64,000 nucleotides of DNA, taken from positions 124,001 to 188,000 of the forward strand of contig NZ_QLYX01000004.1 of assembly GCF_003289645.1 (NCBI RefSeq). The letters are read 5' to 3'. Shown piece by piece: positions 26,233 through 35,045 of this stretch; the stretch's first letter is position 1; the number at the start of each line of letters is the position of its first letter. The position numbers and the translations under genes were made by a program. Below the pieces are notes generated by a model that was not told the origin of the DNA, made no database searches, and saw only the letters and a list, made by a program, of their open reading frames with translations. The stretch comes from Actinomadura craniellae (lineage in GTDB: Bacteria; Actinomycetota; Actinomycetes; Streptosporangiales; Streptosporangiaceae).

Positions 26233-28062
26233 TCAGGCGAGGGCGTGGAGGGGGACTCGGCCGACTCCGTGCAGCAGGCCGGTGCGGGTGCGGGTGAGGA
26301 CGAACTCGCTGCCGTCGGGCAGCCGGTAGTCGGTCTCGGCGAAGTCGTCGGGCAGCGGTACCTCGATCCCGCCGGCCAGGGTGATCTCCCAGCCGACGTC
26401 CCCGCTCTCCCCCGGATCACGGATCAGTTCGGCCAGCGGCAGCCGGGCCCGGAAGTCGAACCACCCGTCGGTGCGCCGGGACGCCTCGATCGGGCCGCGG
26501 ACCCACCGGCCGCCACGCCCGGTGGTGGCGGTGACCCGGGCCAGCAGCCCGGGGTCGCGTGCCAGCCGGCCGGACAGCTCCAGCTGGTCGCCGGCCCGCC
26601 GGTGGCCGGTGAGCTCCACCTCGACCGGGCGGACCCGCAGCAGCAGGCCCCACTCGTCCGGGAGCGCCTGGACCCGCACCCCTCCGGCCAGCTCACGGCC
26701 GGTCGCCCGCAGCCCGCCGGCGCCCACCATCCGGCGGCGGCGCAGCCCCTGGTTGGCGACCGCGGCGTACAGCCGCCATTCGGTCGCCGCCCCCAGCCGG
26801 GCCGGGTCGATCTCGGCCGTGAAGCCCGAATGGTCGTAGGAGGCCACCGACTGCCCCGAGGCCGCGGTCACATCGGGCCGCAGGACGCGCCGCACCGGTA
26901 CCCGGATCGGGCGGCGCCACCGGCCACCGGTCAGCCAGAGCCGCAGCCGCGAACCGTCGGCGTCCAGGTAGGGGATGTAAGCGTGGCCCTCGATCCGCAA
27001 CCGGCCCTCCCGGGTCCAGGACGCCCGGTCGATCCGGGCCTCGGGGACGAGCTCGTCGGTCACGTCGTAGACGCTCCGGGGGACGTCCAGGGCGGCGTCC
27101 TCGAAGAAGGGGTGCTCCGCGTACCGCCGGCCGCGCCGGCCGCGCCGCACCACCGGCGTCCCGTCGCGCGGGTCGTACCGCAGCGCCACCAGCAGTTCCG
27201 GCAGCATCCGGCGGCCCAGCAGGTGCAGCCGCAGCCGGTCGATCGACGGGAACCGCCGGATCAGCGCCGGGTCGATCTCCGCCAGCAGCTCGGCGCCCAG
27301 CCGGGTGAGCAGGACGGCGTCGGGGCTGTCGGGGAGCCGGTCCGGCAGCGCCGCCAGCAGGGCGCGCAGCTCGATGTCGATGAGGACCAGCTCGTCGTAG
27401 TCGGGCAGCAGCCGGGGGGCGTGCGCGGCGACCAGCCGCCGCACCGACCGGGCGCCCGCCAGCCGGGGCACCAGCCCGGTGTCCGGGCCCGGCCGCCGGC
27501 TCCGGACCGCGTCGGGCAGGACGTCCACGGCGGTGGCCCGCAGCAGGGCCGTCACGGTGACCGGCGGGTCCGGGCACGGGCCGGCGGGGAACTCCAACCC
27601 GCAGGAGTCCCAGAACGCCCGGCGGAAGACCTTGGTGCCCAGCGTGCGGTCGCGCAGCAGGCAGGGGTGGCGCTCCAGGCGGGTGCCCTCGGCCACCGGG
27701 CCGGACGGCGCGCCGACGGCCAGGTCGGAGCCCGTCAGTTCCAGCGAGCCGGCCAGCAGGTCGTAGGCGCGGCGGGCCATGACGTCGTCCACCTCGGCGA
27801 AGGCGAGGTACTCCCCGGTGGCCTCCAGGACGCCGGCGTTGCGGGCCGGCCCCGGGCCCCGGTGGTCCTGCCGGACGAGCCTGAACCTCGGGTCGCGGCG
27901 GACGTACGCGTCGGCGAGCACCGCTCCGTCGTCGGTGGACCCGTCGTCCACCACGATCACTTCCAGGTCGTCCAGGGTCTGGGCGGCCAGCGCGTCCAGG
28001 CAGCGCGCCAGCCGGGGTTCGGCGTTGTGCAGGGGGACGACGACACTGAGCTTCGGCGACAT
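26233..28062 (-). CDS. family 2 glycosyltransferase with large C-terminal region
   Basis: 609 residues. The N-terminal ~220 are a GT-A fold: KLSVVVPLHNAEPRLARCLDAL, EVIVVDDGSTDDG, GPGPARNAGVLEATGEYLAF, and AEVDD as the DxD metal site. The remaining ~390 residues consist of helical and beta segments without clear assignment. A similar layout occurs in glycosyltransferases of teichoic-acid or capsule clusters. ATG with GGGAG 8 nt upstream. It follows the CDP-alcohol-phosphatidyltransferase-like gene by only 10 nt, so the two are probably co-transcribed and may act on the same polymer or lipid. Substrate and acceptor are unknown. Confidence 0.82.
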   Translation of the reverse strand: MSPKLSVVVPLHNAEPRLARCLDALAAQTLDDLEVIVVDDGSTDDGAVLADAYVRRDPRFRLVRQDHRGPGPARNAGVLEATGEYLAFAEVDDVMARRAYDLLAGSLELTGSDLAVGAPSGPVAEGTRLERHPCLLRDRTLGTKVFRRAFWDSCGLEFPAGPCPDPPVTVTALLRATAVDVLPDAVRSRRPGPDTGLVPRLAGARSVRRLVAAHAPRLLPDYDELVLIDIELRALLAALPDRLPDSPDAVLLTRLGAELLAEIDPALIRRFPSIDRLRLHLLGRRMLPELLVALRYDPRDGTPVVRRGRRGRRYAEHPFFEDAALDVPRSVYDVTDELVPEARIDRASWTREGRLRIEGHAYIPYLDADGSRLRLWLTGGRWRRPIRVPVRRVLRPDVTAASGQSVASYDHSGFTAEIDPARLGAATEWRLYAAVANQGLRRRRMVGAGGLRATGRELAGGVRVQALPDEWGLLLRVRPVEVELTGHRRAGDQLELSGRLARDPGLLARVTATTGRGGRWVRGPIEASRRTDGWFDFRARLPLAELIRDPGESGDVGWEITLAGGIEVPLPDDFAETDYRLPDGSEFVLTRTRTGLLHGVGRVPLHALA

Positions 28063-28072
28063 GCTCGGCTCC

Positions 28073-28693
28073 CTAGGTCCGGGTGGCCGGTTCCGCCGCG
28101 AAGGTCCAGGCCCGGTGCACGGTGGACAGCCCCGAGCAGAGCACCGCGACGGCGGCCACGACGATGACGGGCAGGTACAGGCCGGTCAGCGGACCGGCGA
28201 TGCAGGCGGCGAAGGCCAGGTCGGCGAGCCCGAACCGGACCGGCACGCTGGCGGGCAACCCTTCGGTCAGCGCCCGGAAGACCAAGTCGGCGCCGACCAC
28301 GAGCACCGCCAGCAGCGGGTAGACCGGATCCTCGGTGCGGGCGAACTGGCCGAGCAGCGCACCCAGCGCGCAGCCCAGGAAGCAGCAGCGGGTCAGCGCC
28401 TCGCGCAGCCAGCGGTAGAAGCGGCCGTCCCGGTCGGCCCGCAGCTCCGCCACAGCCAGCGCCGCCCGGTCGGCCACACCGCCGGCCAGGTACAGCACCG
28501 CCCCGATCGCCCACCAGAGCCGGCCGGCCTGCAGGAAGCCGCCCGCGGCGGCCATGCAGAGCAGCGCCGCCACCGCGGTGAGCTGGGCGGGGGTGACCGG
28601 GGTGCGGTCGACCACGGCCCGGGCGAGCGGCCCGGCGAGCGGGTCGATGGCCCGCGCCGACCACCAGCCGTCACGTGTCATGCGCCCTAGCAT
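28073..28693 (-). CDS. CDP-alcohol phosphatidyltransferase-like membrane protein
   Basis: About 206 residues from ATG 28693; ATG 28681 (MTRDGWWSARAIDP) is an alternative and the open frame reaches 28801. There are about six hydrophobic helices. The N-terminal part (DPLAGPLARAVVDRTPVTPAQLT) looks like CDP-alcohol phosphatidyltransferases. The catalytic motif is degenerate: instead of DGxxAR...GxxxDxxxD it reads VADRAALAVAELRADRDGRF then YRWLREAL. So it may be a non-canonical or inactive member. It is placed directly upstream of the glycosyltransferase, suggesting joint action in envelope lipid or polymer synthesis. Confidence 0.6.
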   Translation of the reverse strand: MLGRMTRDGWWSARAIDPLAGPLARAVVDRTPVTPAQLTAVAALLCMAAAGGFLQAGRLWWAIGAVLYLAGGVADRAALAVAELRADRDGRFYRWLREALTRCCFLGCALGALLGQFARTEDPVYPLLAVLVVGADLVFRALTEGLPASVPVRFGLADLAFAACIAGPLTGLYLPVIVVAAVAVLCSGLSTVHRAWTFAAEPATRT

Positions 28694-28868
28694 GAGCACC
28701 CGCCGCACCGGAGCGAGCGCGTACCGCGCCCTGCTGACGGAGACTTGACCCCCGGAACGGTTACGATCTACCCGCCGGTCACGCGGCCCGAACTCAGCCA
28801 CCCGCGGGGACGAGCGAACCGCGTGGCCGCTACGGATCGATCCTCACGGTGAAGGACGGGGGCCCTGC

Positions 28869-29519
28869 TCAGCCGGGCCTTTCGGCATCTCGGGGCCGGC
28901 GCTTCAACAGATCCGCCGGATCGATCGAGCCGAGCGGTTCGGGAAGTTCCAGAACCTCCCCGCAGGTGGCTTCGGCGTGCCGCTCGTAACTCCCGCTGTC
29001 GAGCCGGTGGAGCGCCAAGCTCGGGCGGCCCTCTCCGTCTTGCTGAACGAGGAGGTACCAGGGGATCCCCGCCCGGGCGTACAGTTCGCGTTTGTACTCC
29101 CACTCCGCCGCGGGTGGGATCTCCGCGACCAGCGGCACCTGCGCCGGGTCGTGGACCAGCACGTCGTCCACTTCGTAGGTCGCCACCACATCCGGTATGA
29201 GGATCTTGCTGGCGTCGACGCGCACGTTGAGCTGCACGCAGACGGCGAGCCGGTCAGGAGCCCCGGCCTCCAGTTCCTCGGCCAGCCGCCGCAGCAGCCG
29301 CTGATGCCCCTGTCCGGGCGATCCGCTCACGACGAGCCGCCCGTCGATGAGTTCGATCTTCGGCGCTCCGGCGGGCAGGGCGAAGAAGTCCTGCTCCGTC
29401 CACTCACCGGGGTGATTCCACAGGCTCGTGTACTCGTCGAGCGTGCTCTCAGGGCGCCAGATCGTCACATGCGGAACCGTAGACGCCGATGCGCACGCAT
29501 CGCAGGCGTTTCGGTGCAT
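28869..29519 (-). CDS. Uma2 family (PD-(D/E)xK fold) protein
   Basis: 216 residues. The Uma2/DUF820 restriction-endonuclease-like fold is recognisable from PKIELIDGRLVVS, ILIPDVVATYEVDD (active-site Asp), VPLVAEIPP (Glu) and YKRELYARAGIPWYLLVQ (Lys). The usual VExLSPST segment is replaced by AEIPPAAEWE. Uma2 genes are abundant in actinobacteria and cyanobacteria and their role is unclear. ATG 29519 lies 15 nt after the guaA stop with AGGTGA upstream, suggesting read-through from guaA. A GTG at 29468 (VTIWRPES) gives a more conventional N-terminus. Confidence 0.75.
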   Translation of the reverse strand: MHRNACDACASASTVPHVTIWRPESTLDEYTSLWNHPGEWTEQDFFALPAGAPKIELIDGRLVVSGSPGQGHQRLLRRLAEELEAGAPDRLAVCVQLNVRVDASKILIPDVVATYEVDDVLVHDPAQVPLVAEIPPAAEWEYKRELYARAGIPWYLLVQQDGEGRPSLALHRLDSGSYERHAEATCGEVLELPEPLGSIDPADLLKRRPRDAERPG

Positions 29520-29534
29520 GGAGTCACCTGGAGG

Positions 29535-31121
29535 TCACTCCCACTCGATGGTGCCGGGGGGCTTGCTGGTGACGTCGACCACCACGCGGTTGATCTCGCG
29601 GACCTCGTTGGTAATGCGGGTGGAGATCTTCTGCAGGACGTCGTAGGGCAGCCGGGCCCAGTCGGCGGTCATCGCGTCCTCGCTGGTGACGGGGCGAAGG
29701 ACGACCGGGTGGCCGTAGGTGCGGCCGTCGCCCTGGACGCCGACCGAACGGACGTCGGCCAGCAGGACCACCGGGAACTGCCAGATGTCGCGGTCGAGAC
29801 CGGCGGCGGTCAACTCTTCCCGGGCGATGGCGTCGGCCTCGCGCAGGATGGCGAGGCGGTCGCGGTCGACCGCGCCGATGATGCGGATGGCCAGGCCAGG
29901 GCCGGGGAACGGGTGCCGCCAGACGATCTCGGCGGGCAGGCCGAGTTGCTCGCCCAGGGCGCGCACCTCGTCCTTGAAGAGGGTGCGCAGCGGCTCGACC
30001 AGGCCGAACTGCAGGTCCTCGGGGAGGCCGCCGACGTTGTGGTGCGACTTGATGTTGGCGGCGCCGGTGCCGCCGCCGGACTCGACCACGTCCGGGTAGA
30101 GGGTGCCCTGGACCAGGAACTCGACCGGGCCCTCGCGCTCGGCGACGATGTCGCGGGCGGCCGACTCGAAGGCCCGGATGAACTCCCGACCGATGATCTT
30201 CCGCTTGGTCTCCGGGTCGGTGACCCCGGCGAGCTCCGCCAGGAACCGGTCGGCGGCGTCCACCACCACCAGGTCCACCCCGGTGGCGGCCACGAAGTCC
30301 TTCTCGACCTGTTCGGCCTCGCCCTTGCGCAGCAGCCCGTGGTCGACGAACACGCAGGTCAGCCGGTCGCCGATGGCCCGCTGGACGAGCGCCGCGGCGA
30401 CCGCCGAGTCGACGCCGCCGCTCAGCCCGCAGATCGCCCGCCCGGTCTCGCCGACCCGGGCGCGGACGGCCTCGATCGCCTCCTCAGCAATGTTGACCAT
30501 CGTCCAGCCCGGACGGCAGCCCGCGGCGTCGTACAGGAAGTGCCGCAGTACGTCCATGCCGTGCTCGGTGTGCAGCACCTCGGGGTGGAACTGCACCCCG
30601 TACAGGCCGCGCTCGGCGTCCTCCATCGCCGCGACCGGGATGACGTCCGTGCGGGCGGTCACCGTGAACCCGGCCGGGGCGGCGCTGGTGTGGTCGCGGT
30701 GGGACATCCACACCGCCTGGGTCGCGGGCAGGCCGGCCAGCAGCGTGCCCGGCGCCAGCACCGAGACGGTGGTGCCGCCGTACTCGGCGACGTCGGAGTT
30801 CTCGACCGTCCCGCCCAGCGCCCGCGCCATCACCTGGTGGCCGTAGCAGATGCCGAGGGTCGGCACCCCGGTCTCGAACAGCCCGGCCGGGGCGGCGGGG
30901 GCGCCCTCGGCGTAGACCGACGCCGGGCCGCCGGACAGGATGATCGCCTTGGGGTTCTTGGCCAGCATCTCCGCGACCGACATGGTCGAGGGGACGATCT
31001 CGCTGTACACCTGGCACTCGCGCACCCGCCGCGCGATCAACTGCGCGTACTGCGCGCCGAAGTCGACGACCAGCACGGTGTCACCGTGGTGGGGGGTTCG
31101 CTGGGACTGCTCGACGGACAC
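29535..31121 (-). CDS. guaA: GMP synthase (glutamine-hydrolysing)
   Basis: 528 residues. It converts XMP to GMP with ATP and glutamine, following guaB in guanine nucleotide synthesis. The class I amidotransferase domain has [15 protein letters not shown] with the nucleophile Cys and the His/Glu pair in [14 protein letters not shown]. The ATP pyrophosphatase has the P-loop [14 protein letters not shown]. The C-terminal dimerisation domain ends KPPGTIEWE. The GTG at 31121 ([10 protein letters not shown]) has AAAGG 8 nt upstream; an upstream in-frame GTG at 31154 is less likely. It is divergent from a 72-residue membrane protein. Confidence 0.97.
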   Translation of the reverse strand: MSVEQSQRTPHHGDTVLVVDFGAQYAQLIARRVRECQVYSEIVPSTMSVAEMLAKNPKAIILSGGPASVYAEGAPAAPAGLFETGVPTLGICYGHQVMARALGGTVENSDVAEYGGTTVSVLAPGTLLAGLPATQAVWMSHRDHTSAAPAGFTVTARTDVIPVAAMEDAERGLYGVQFHPEVLHTEHGMDVLRHFLYDAAGCRPGWTMVNIAEEAIEAVRARVGETGRAICGLSGGVDSAVAAALVQRAIGDRLTCVFVDHGLLRKGEAEQVEKDFVAATGVDLVVVDAADRFLAELAGVTDPETKRKIIGREFIRAFESAARDIVAEREGPVEFLVQGTLYPDVVESGGGTGAANIKSHHNVGGLPEDLQFGLVEPLRTLFKDEVRALGEQLGLPAEIVWRHPFPGPGLAIRIIGAVDRDRLAILREADAIAREELTAAGLDRDIWQFPVVLLADVRSVGVQGDGRTYGHPVVLRPVTSEDAMTADWARLPYDVLQKISTRITNEVREINRVVVDVTSKPPGTIEWE

Positions 31122-31288
31122 CGGCAACGCCTTTCGAGTGCGTGGGACGGGCACCGGGAGCGCCGCGCACGGGGCCGCTCGCCGGGCGCCCCCAGTCTAG
31201 GCGCCCCCGGCCTGCGCCGATGCCGCCCCGGTCACCCGCTCTTCCCCGCGGAAGGTACAAAGGTAAGTAATCCGACAAAGGGGGCGCC

Positions 31289-31507
31289 ATGGCACGCGGG
31301 CTCAAATCGACCATGCTCCGCGGGTTCAAACCGCTCGAACAGCAGATCGCGGAACGCCAGGCCGAGGTGGCCGCCAAGCCCGCCAAGGACCCGGGAAACC
31401 ACTTCGAGCACCGCACCGCGGCCTACGTCTTCTTCGGCACCCTGTTCATCGTCATCGTCACCCACGTCATCGCCCTGATCTGGATGATGTACAAGGACGT
31501 CTTCTGA
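31289..31507 (+). CDS. small membrane protein (72 aa)
   Basis: 72 residues: an amphipathic, charged N-terminal half (FKPLEQQIAERQAEVAAKPAKD) and one membrane helix (about 45-67, YVFFGTLFIVIVTHVIALIWMM) with the short tail YKDVF. ATG with AAAGGGGG about 4 nt upstream. The family is not recognised. The ribosome site is part of a GGGGGCGCC that is complementary to two GGCGCCCCC copies upstream (31185 and 31200). Confidence 0.7.
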   Translation: MARGLKSTMLRGFKPLEQQIAERQAEVAAKPAKDPGNHFEHRTAAYVFFGTLFIVIVTHVIALIWMMYKDVF

Positions 31508-31520
31508 TCCCCGGGGCGGG

Positions 31521-33266
31521 TCAGGTGATGCCGACGATCGGCAGGCGGAGGGCGGCGGGGGCCGCCTCGGGAACCATCGGGTTCTTGGGGGCCACCGCGG
31601 GAATGCGCCGGTAGGGCGTGCCCAGGGTGGGGCGGGAGTCGGTGTCGCCCCGGTTGGGCCAGAACGCCATGGCGCGCTCGGCCTGGGCGGTGATGGTGAG
31701 GGACGGGTTGACGCCCAGGTTCGCCGAGATGGTGGAACCGTCCACCACGTGCAGGCCGGGGTGGCCGTAGAGCCGGTGGTAGGGGTCGATCACGCCCTCC
31801 CCGGGAGACGCGCCGATCGCGCAGCCGCCGATGAAGTGCGCGGTGGTGGGGATGTTGAACAGGTCGAGCCAGGAACCGCCCGCCAGCCCGCCGATCTCCT
31901 CGGCGAGCAGCCGGGTGGCGCGGTGCCCCTGCGGGATCCAGGTCGGGCTGGGCTCGCCGTGCCCCCGCCGGGCGCGCAGCCCCCGGCCGAACGGGCCCCG
32001 GCGCATGCGGACGGTGATCGAGTTGTCCCGCACCTGCATGACCAGCGCGATGACGGTCCGCTCGGACCAGCGCCGCAGGTTGAACAGCTGGGGCAGCCGC
32101 CACGGCTGCCGGGCGGCCTCGCCGAGAAACTTCAGCCAGCGCGGCGCCCGTCCCGAGCCGTCCTCGCCGGGACCGTCGATCAGCAACGTGCGGATCAGCC
32201 CCATCGCGTTGGAGCCCTTGCCGTAGCGGACCGGCTCGACATGGGTGTGCTCGTCCGGGTGGAACGAGGAGGTGATGGCCAGGCCCCGGGAGTGGTCGTC
32301 GCCCTTGCGGCGCATCCGCTCGGCGCCCAGGATCGCCTCGGAGTTGGTCCGGGTGAGCACGCCCAGCCGGTCGGAGATCCCGGGCAGCTCGCCGGTCGCC
32401 TTGAGCCGGTGCAGCAGCTTCTGGGTGCCGTAGGTGCCCGCCGAGAAGACCACCTGCTCGACGATCAGGGTGCGCCGGCGCCGGCCGAACGAACCCGTCC
32501 GGACGAGCCGCACCTCGTAGCCGCCCGCGGCGCGGGGCCGCACCGAGACGACCCGGGTCAGCGGCAGCACCTCGGCTCCGGCCTTCTCGGCCAGGTAGAG
32601 GTAGTTCTCGGTGAGCATGTTCTTGGAGCCGCGGCGGCAGCCCGTCATGCACGAGCCGCACTCGTCGCAGCCCCGGCGCCGCGGCCCGACCCCGCCGAAG
32701 TAGGGGTCGGCGGCCTCCTCGCCGGGCCCGCCGCCGAAGTACACCCCGACCGGGGTCAGGTGGAAGGTGTCGCCGCGGTCCATCCGCTCGGCTATCCGCC
32801 GCATCGCCTGGTCGGCGGGGGTCATGGTGGGGTTGGTCACCACGCCCAGCATCCGCTTGGCCTGGTCGTAGTAGGGGGCCAGCTCGGATCGCCAGTCGGT
32901 GATGCCGCTCCACTGCGGGTCGTCGTAGAACGGCTGCAGCGGCTCGTACAGCGTGTTGGCGTACACCAGGGAACCGCCGCCCACCCCGGCGCCGGCCAGG
33001 ATCAGCACCCGGCTGCCTTTCTGGCCGCGCAGCAGGTGGATCCGCTGGATTCCGGTCATCCCCAGGGCGGGCGCCCACAGGTAGCGGAAGGTCCGCCAGG
33101 ACGTCTTGGGCAGGTCGTGGTGCCGCGCACCGGGCGCGCCGCCGGGGTCGTCGAACCGGCGGCCGGCCTCGGCCACCGCGACCTTGTACCCCTTCTCGGT
33201 CAGCCGCAGCGCGGACACGCTGCCGCCGAATCCCGAGCCCACCACCAGAACGTCGTAGTCGTACAT
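31521..33266 (-). CDS. ChoD-like GMC family oxidoreductase
   Basis: 581 residues. FAD-dependent GMC oxidoreductase: dinucleotide loop VVGSGFGGSVSALRL (GxGxxG at 10-15), the FAD/active-site segment ILAGAGVGGGSLVYANTL, and C-terminal VVDGSTISANLGVNPSLTITA with GGCAIG. It resembles the ChoD-type cholesterol-oxidase-like group. A four-Cys cluster lies at 200, 203, 206 and 210 (CDECGSCMTGC). It probably oxidises a hydroxyl group of a lipid or sterol-like substrate. ATG 33266 lies 11 nt after the aldehyde dehydrogenase stop, so the two may act in sequence (alcohol to aldehyde to acid). Divergent TetR control is likely. Confidence 0.85.
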   Translation of the reverse strand: MYDYDVLVVGSGFGGSVSALRLTEKGYKVAVAEAGRRFDDPGGAPGARHHDLPKTSWRTFRYLWAPALGMTGIQRIHLLRGQKGSRVLILAGAGVGGGSLVYANTLYEPLQPFYDDPQWSGITDWRSELAPYYDQAKRMLGVVTNPTMTPADQAMRRIAERMDRGDTFHLTPVGVYFGGGPGEEAADPYFGGVGPRRRGCDECGSCMTGCRRGSKNMLTENYLYLAEKAGAEVLPLTRVVSVRPRAAGGYEVRLVRTGSFGRRRRTLIVEQVVFSAGTYGTQKLLHRLKATGELPGISDRLGVLTRTNSEAILGAERMRRKGDDHSRGLAITSSFHPDEHTHVEPVRYGKGSNAMGLIRTLLIDGPGEDGSGRAPRWLKFLGEAARQPWRLPQLFNLRRWSERTVIALVMQVRDNSITVRMRRGPFGRGLRARRGHGEPSPTWIPQGHRATRLLAEEIGGLAGGSWLDLFNIPTTAHFIGGCAIGASPGEGVIDPYHRLYGHPGLHVVDGSTISANLGVNPSLTITAQAERAMAFWPNRGDTDSRPTLGTPYRRIPAVAPKNPMVPEAAPAALRLPIVGIT

Positions 33267-33277
33267 GAGGCATGTCC

Positions 33278-34843
33278 CTACTTGATGTGGAGCCGCTTCA
33301 TGAGCTTGATGGCCATGGCCAGGCCGTTGGCGTACTTGCCGTACTCGATGCGGGCGGGCGGCTCCAGTTCCACGAGGTGCTGGCTGGAGACCGTCTGCGC
33401 CTCGGTGTACTTCAGCAGTCCCTCGGCGCCGTGCCGGCGGCCGACGCCCGACTGCTTCATGCCGCCCATCGGGGCGTCGTAGGAGGCGAACGCCGCCCCG
33501 TACCCCTCGTTGACGTTGACCGTCCCGGCCTGGATGCGGGCGGCGACCCGGCGGCCCCGGGCCACGTCCTTGGTCCAGATGGAGGCGTTCAGGCCGTAGG
33601 CGGTGTCGTTGGCCAGGGCGATCGCCTCCTCCTCGTCCCGGTACCGGTAGACGCTCACCACCGGGCCGAAGGTCTCGCCCGCGCACAGGTCCATTTCGCC
33701 GGTCACGTCGGCGAGCACGGTGGGTTCGAAGAACAGCGGGCCGATGTCGGGCCGGGGCTTGCCGCCGGCCAGCAGGGTGGCTCCCCGCTCCACCGCCTGG
33801 TCCACCTGGGCGGCGACGGCGTCGAGCTGGCGCTGGTAGGTCATCGACCCCATCTCGACGTCGTAGCCGAACCCGGTGCCGAGTTTCATCTTCCCGACCC
33901 GCTCGGCGAACTTCGGTACGAACGTGTCGTAGACGTCCTCGTGGACGTACAGCCGCTCGATCGAGATGCAGAGCTGGCCGGAGTTGGTGAAGCACGCCCG
34001 GACGGCGCCGCGCACGGTGCGGTCGATGTCGGCGTCCGGCAGCACGATCATCGGGTTCTTGCCGCCCAGCTCCAGCGAGTAGCCGACCAGCCGGGGTGCG
34101 GCCTTCTCGGCGACGGCCCGGCCGCCCCGGGTGGAGCCGGTGAACGCGACGTAGTCGGCGTTGTCCAGCAGCGGGTCGCCGATCTCGGCGGGCTCGCCGA
34201 GCACGATCTGCCAGATGTCGGCGGGCATGCCCAGGGAGACCAGCAGGTCGAGCGCCCACAGGCTGGACAGCGCGGTCTGGGTGTCGGGCTTGTGCACCAC
34301 CGCGTTGCCGGCCAGCAGCGCCGGGACGATGTCGCTGACCCCGAGGCTGAACGGGTAGTTCCACGGCGAGATCAGGCCGATCACGCCCTTGGGCCGGCGC
34401 AGCTCGCGGGTCCGGGTGGCCAGCGGGAAGGCGCCCTGCCGGCGGCGGGGCCGCAGTAGCCGGCGTGCCCGGCGCGCGTAGTACAGCGAGCACAACGCCA
34501 CGTCGAGGAACTCCTCGTAGGCGTGCCGGCGGGCTTTGCCCGTTTCGAGCTGGATGATGTCGAGGATCTCGTCGCGGCGGTCGACGAGTTCGTCGACCAT
34601 CCGCAGGAACGGCCGGGCCCGCTCCGACACGGGCACCTCGGCCCAGGCGCGCTGCGCCTCCCTGGCCCGGGCGTACGCGGCGTGCACGTCGTCGGGGCCG
34701 GAAATGGGAAGGGTGGCCAGCGGTTCACCGGTGGCGGGCGCGGAAATGGCCGCGGAGGCATCTCCATCGGCGGTGACTCGGGCGGCCAGCCGCTCGGCGA
34801 TCGTGGGGGAAAATATCCGCTCGTCGGCAGTGGGGATTGCCAT
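33278..34843 (-). CDS. succinic-semialdehyde-type aldehyde dehydrogenase
   Basis: 521 residues of the NAD(P)-dependent ALDH superfamily. N162 lies in ISPWNYPFSLG, the general base E258 in LELGGKNP, and the nucleophile C292 in NSGQLCISIERL. The sequence is closest in pattern to succinic semialdehyde dehydrogenases (GabD-like), but the true aldehyde is unknown. Its pairing with a GMC oxidoreductase suggests a lipid or alcohol degradation step. ATG 34843. It is the first gene of the operon and faces a TetR regulator across a 202-bp gap with inverted repeats. Confidence 0.88.
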   Translation of the reverse strand: MAIPTADERIFSPTIAERLAARVTADGDASAAISAPATGEPLATLPISGPDDVHAAYARAREAQRAWAEVPVSERARPFLRMVDELVDRRDEILDIIQLETGKARRHAYEEFLDVALCSLYYARRARRLLRPRRRQGAFPLATRTRELRRPKGVIGLISPWNYPFSLGVSDIVPALLAGNAVVHKPDTQTALSSLWALDLLVSLGMPADIWQIVLGEPAEIGDPLLDNADYVAFTGSTRGGRAVAEKAAPRLVGYSLELGGKNPMIVLPDADIDRTVRGAVRACFTNSGQLCISIERLYVHEDVYDTFVPKFAERVGKMKLGTGFGYDVEMGSMTYQRQLDAVAAQVDQAVERGATLLAGGKPRPDIGPLFFEPTVLADVTGEMDLCAGETFGPVVSVYRYRDEEEAIALANDTAYGLNASIWTKDVARGRRVAARIQAGTVNVNEGYGAAFASYDAPMGGMKQSGVGRRHGAEGLLKYTEAQTVSSQHLVELEPPARIEYGKYANGLAMAIKLMKRLHIK

Positions 34844-34924
34844 GAACGCACTCTAGGGCCGCCGGAAAGCTGTGGCTACCCACAAGTAACTGAGGATTCT
34901 TGGTGACATCTCCCTCTCTAAACC

Positions 34925-34984
34925 GAGTTGCACCGTTCCAAGGGATGACTTCCTCTGCAACTCTCATCATGATCATGCAATTGC
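34925..34984. promoter_or_regulatory. candidate operators between aldehyde dehydrogenase and tetR
   Basis: Three symmetric sites occur in the divergent gap: a split inverted repeat GAGTTGCA / TGCAACTC (34925-34932 and 34956-34963), a perfect CATGATCATG (34968-34977), and GCAATTGC (34977-34984). The local sequence is markedly AT-richer than the flanking genes. TetR binding is inferred. Confidence 0.45.
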
Positions 34985-35045
34985 GGTGTATCCGTTGAGG
35001 GAGGATCGCCGCCCCGACGGCGATCGGGGTGAGAGGGGAACGCAC

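Noticed and set aside
25926-26420. Possible gene in the gap after the methyltransferase
   Set aside because: No ribosome site and no domain, and it runs into the well-supported glycosyltransferase in another frame.
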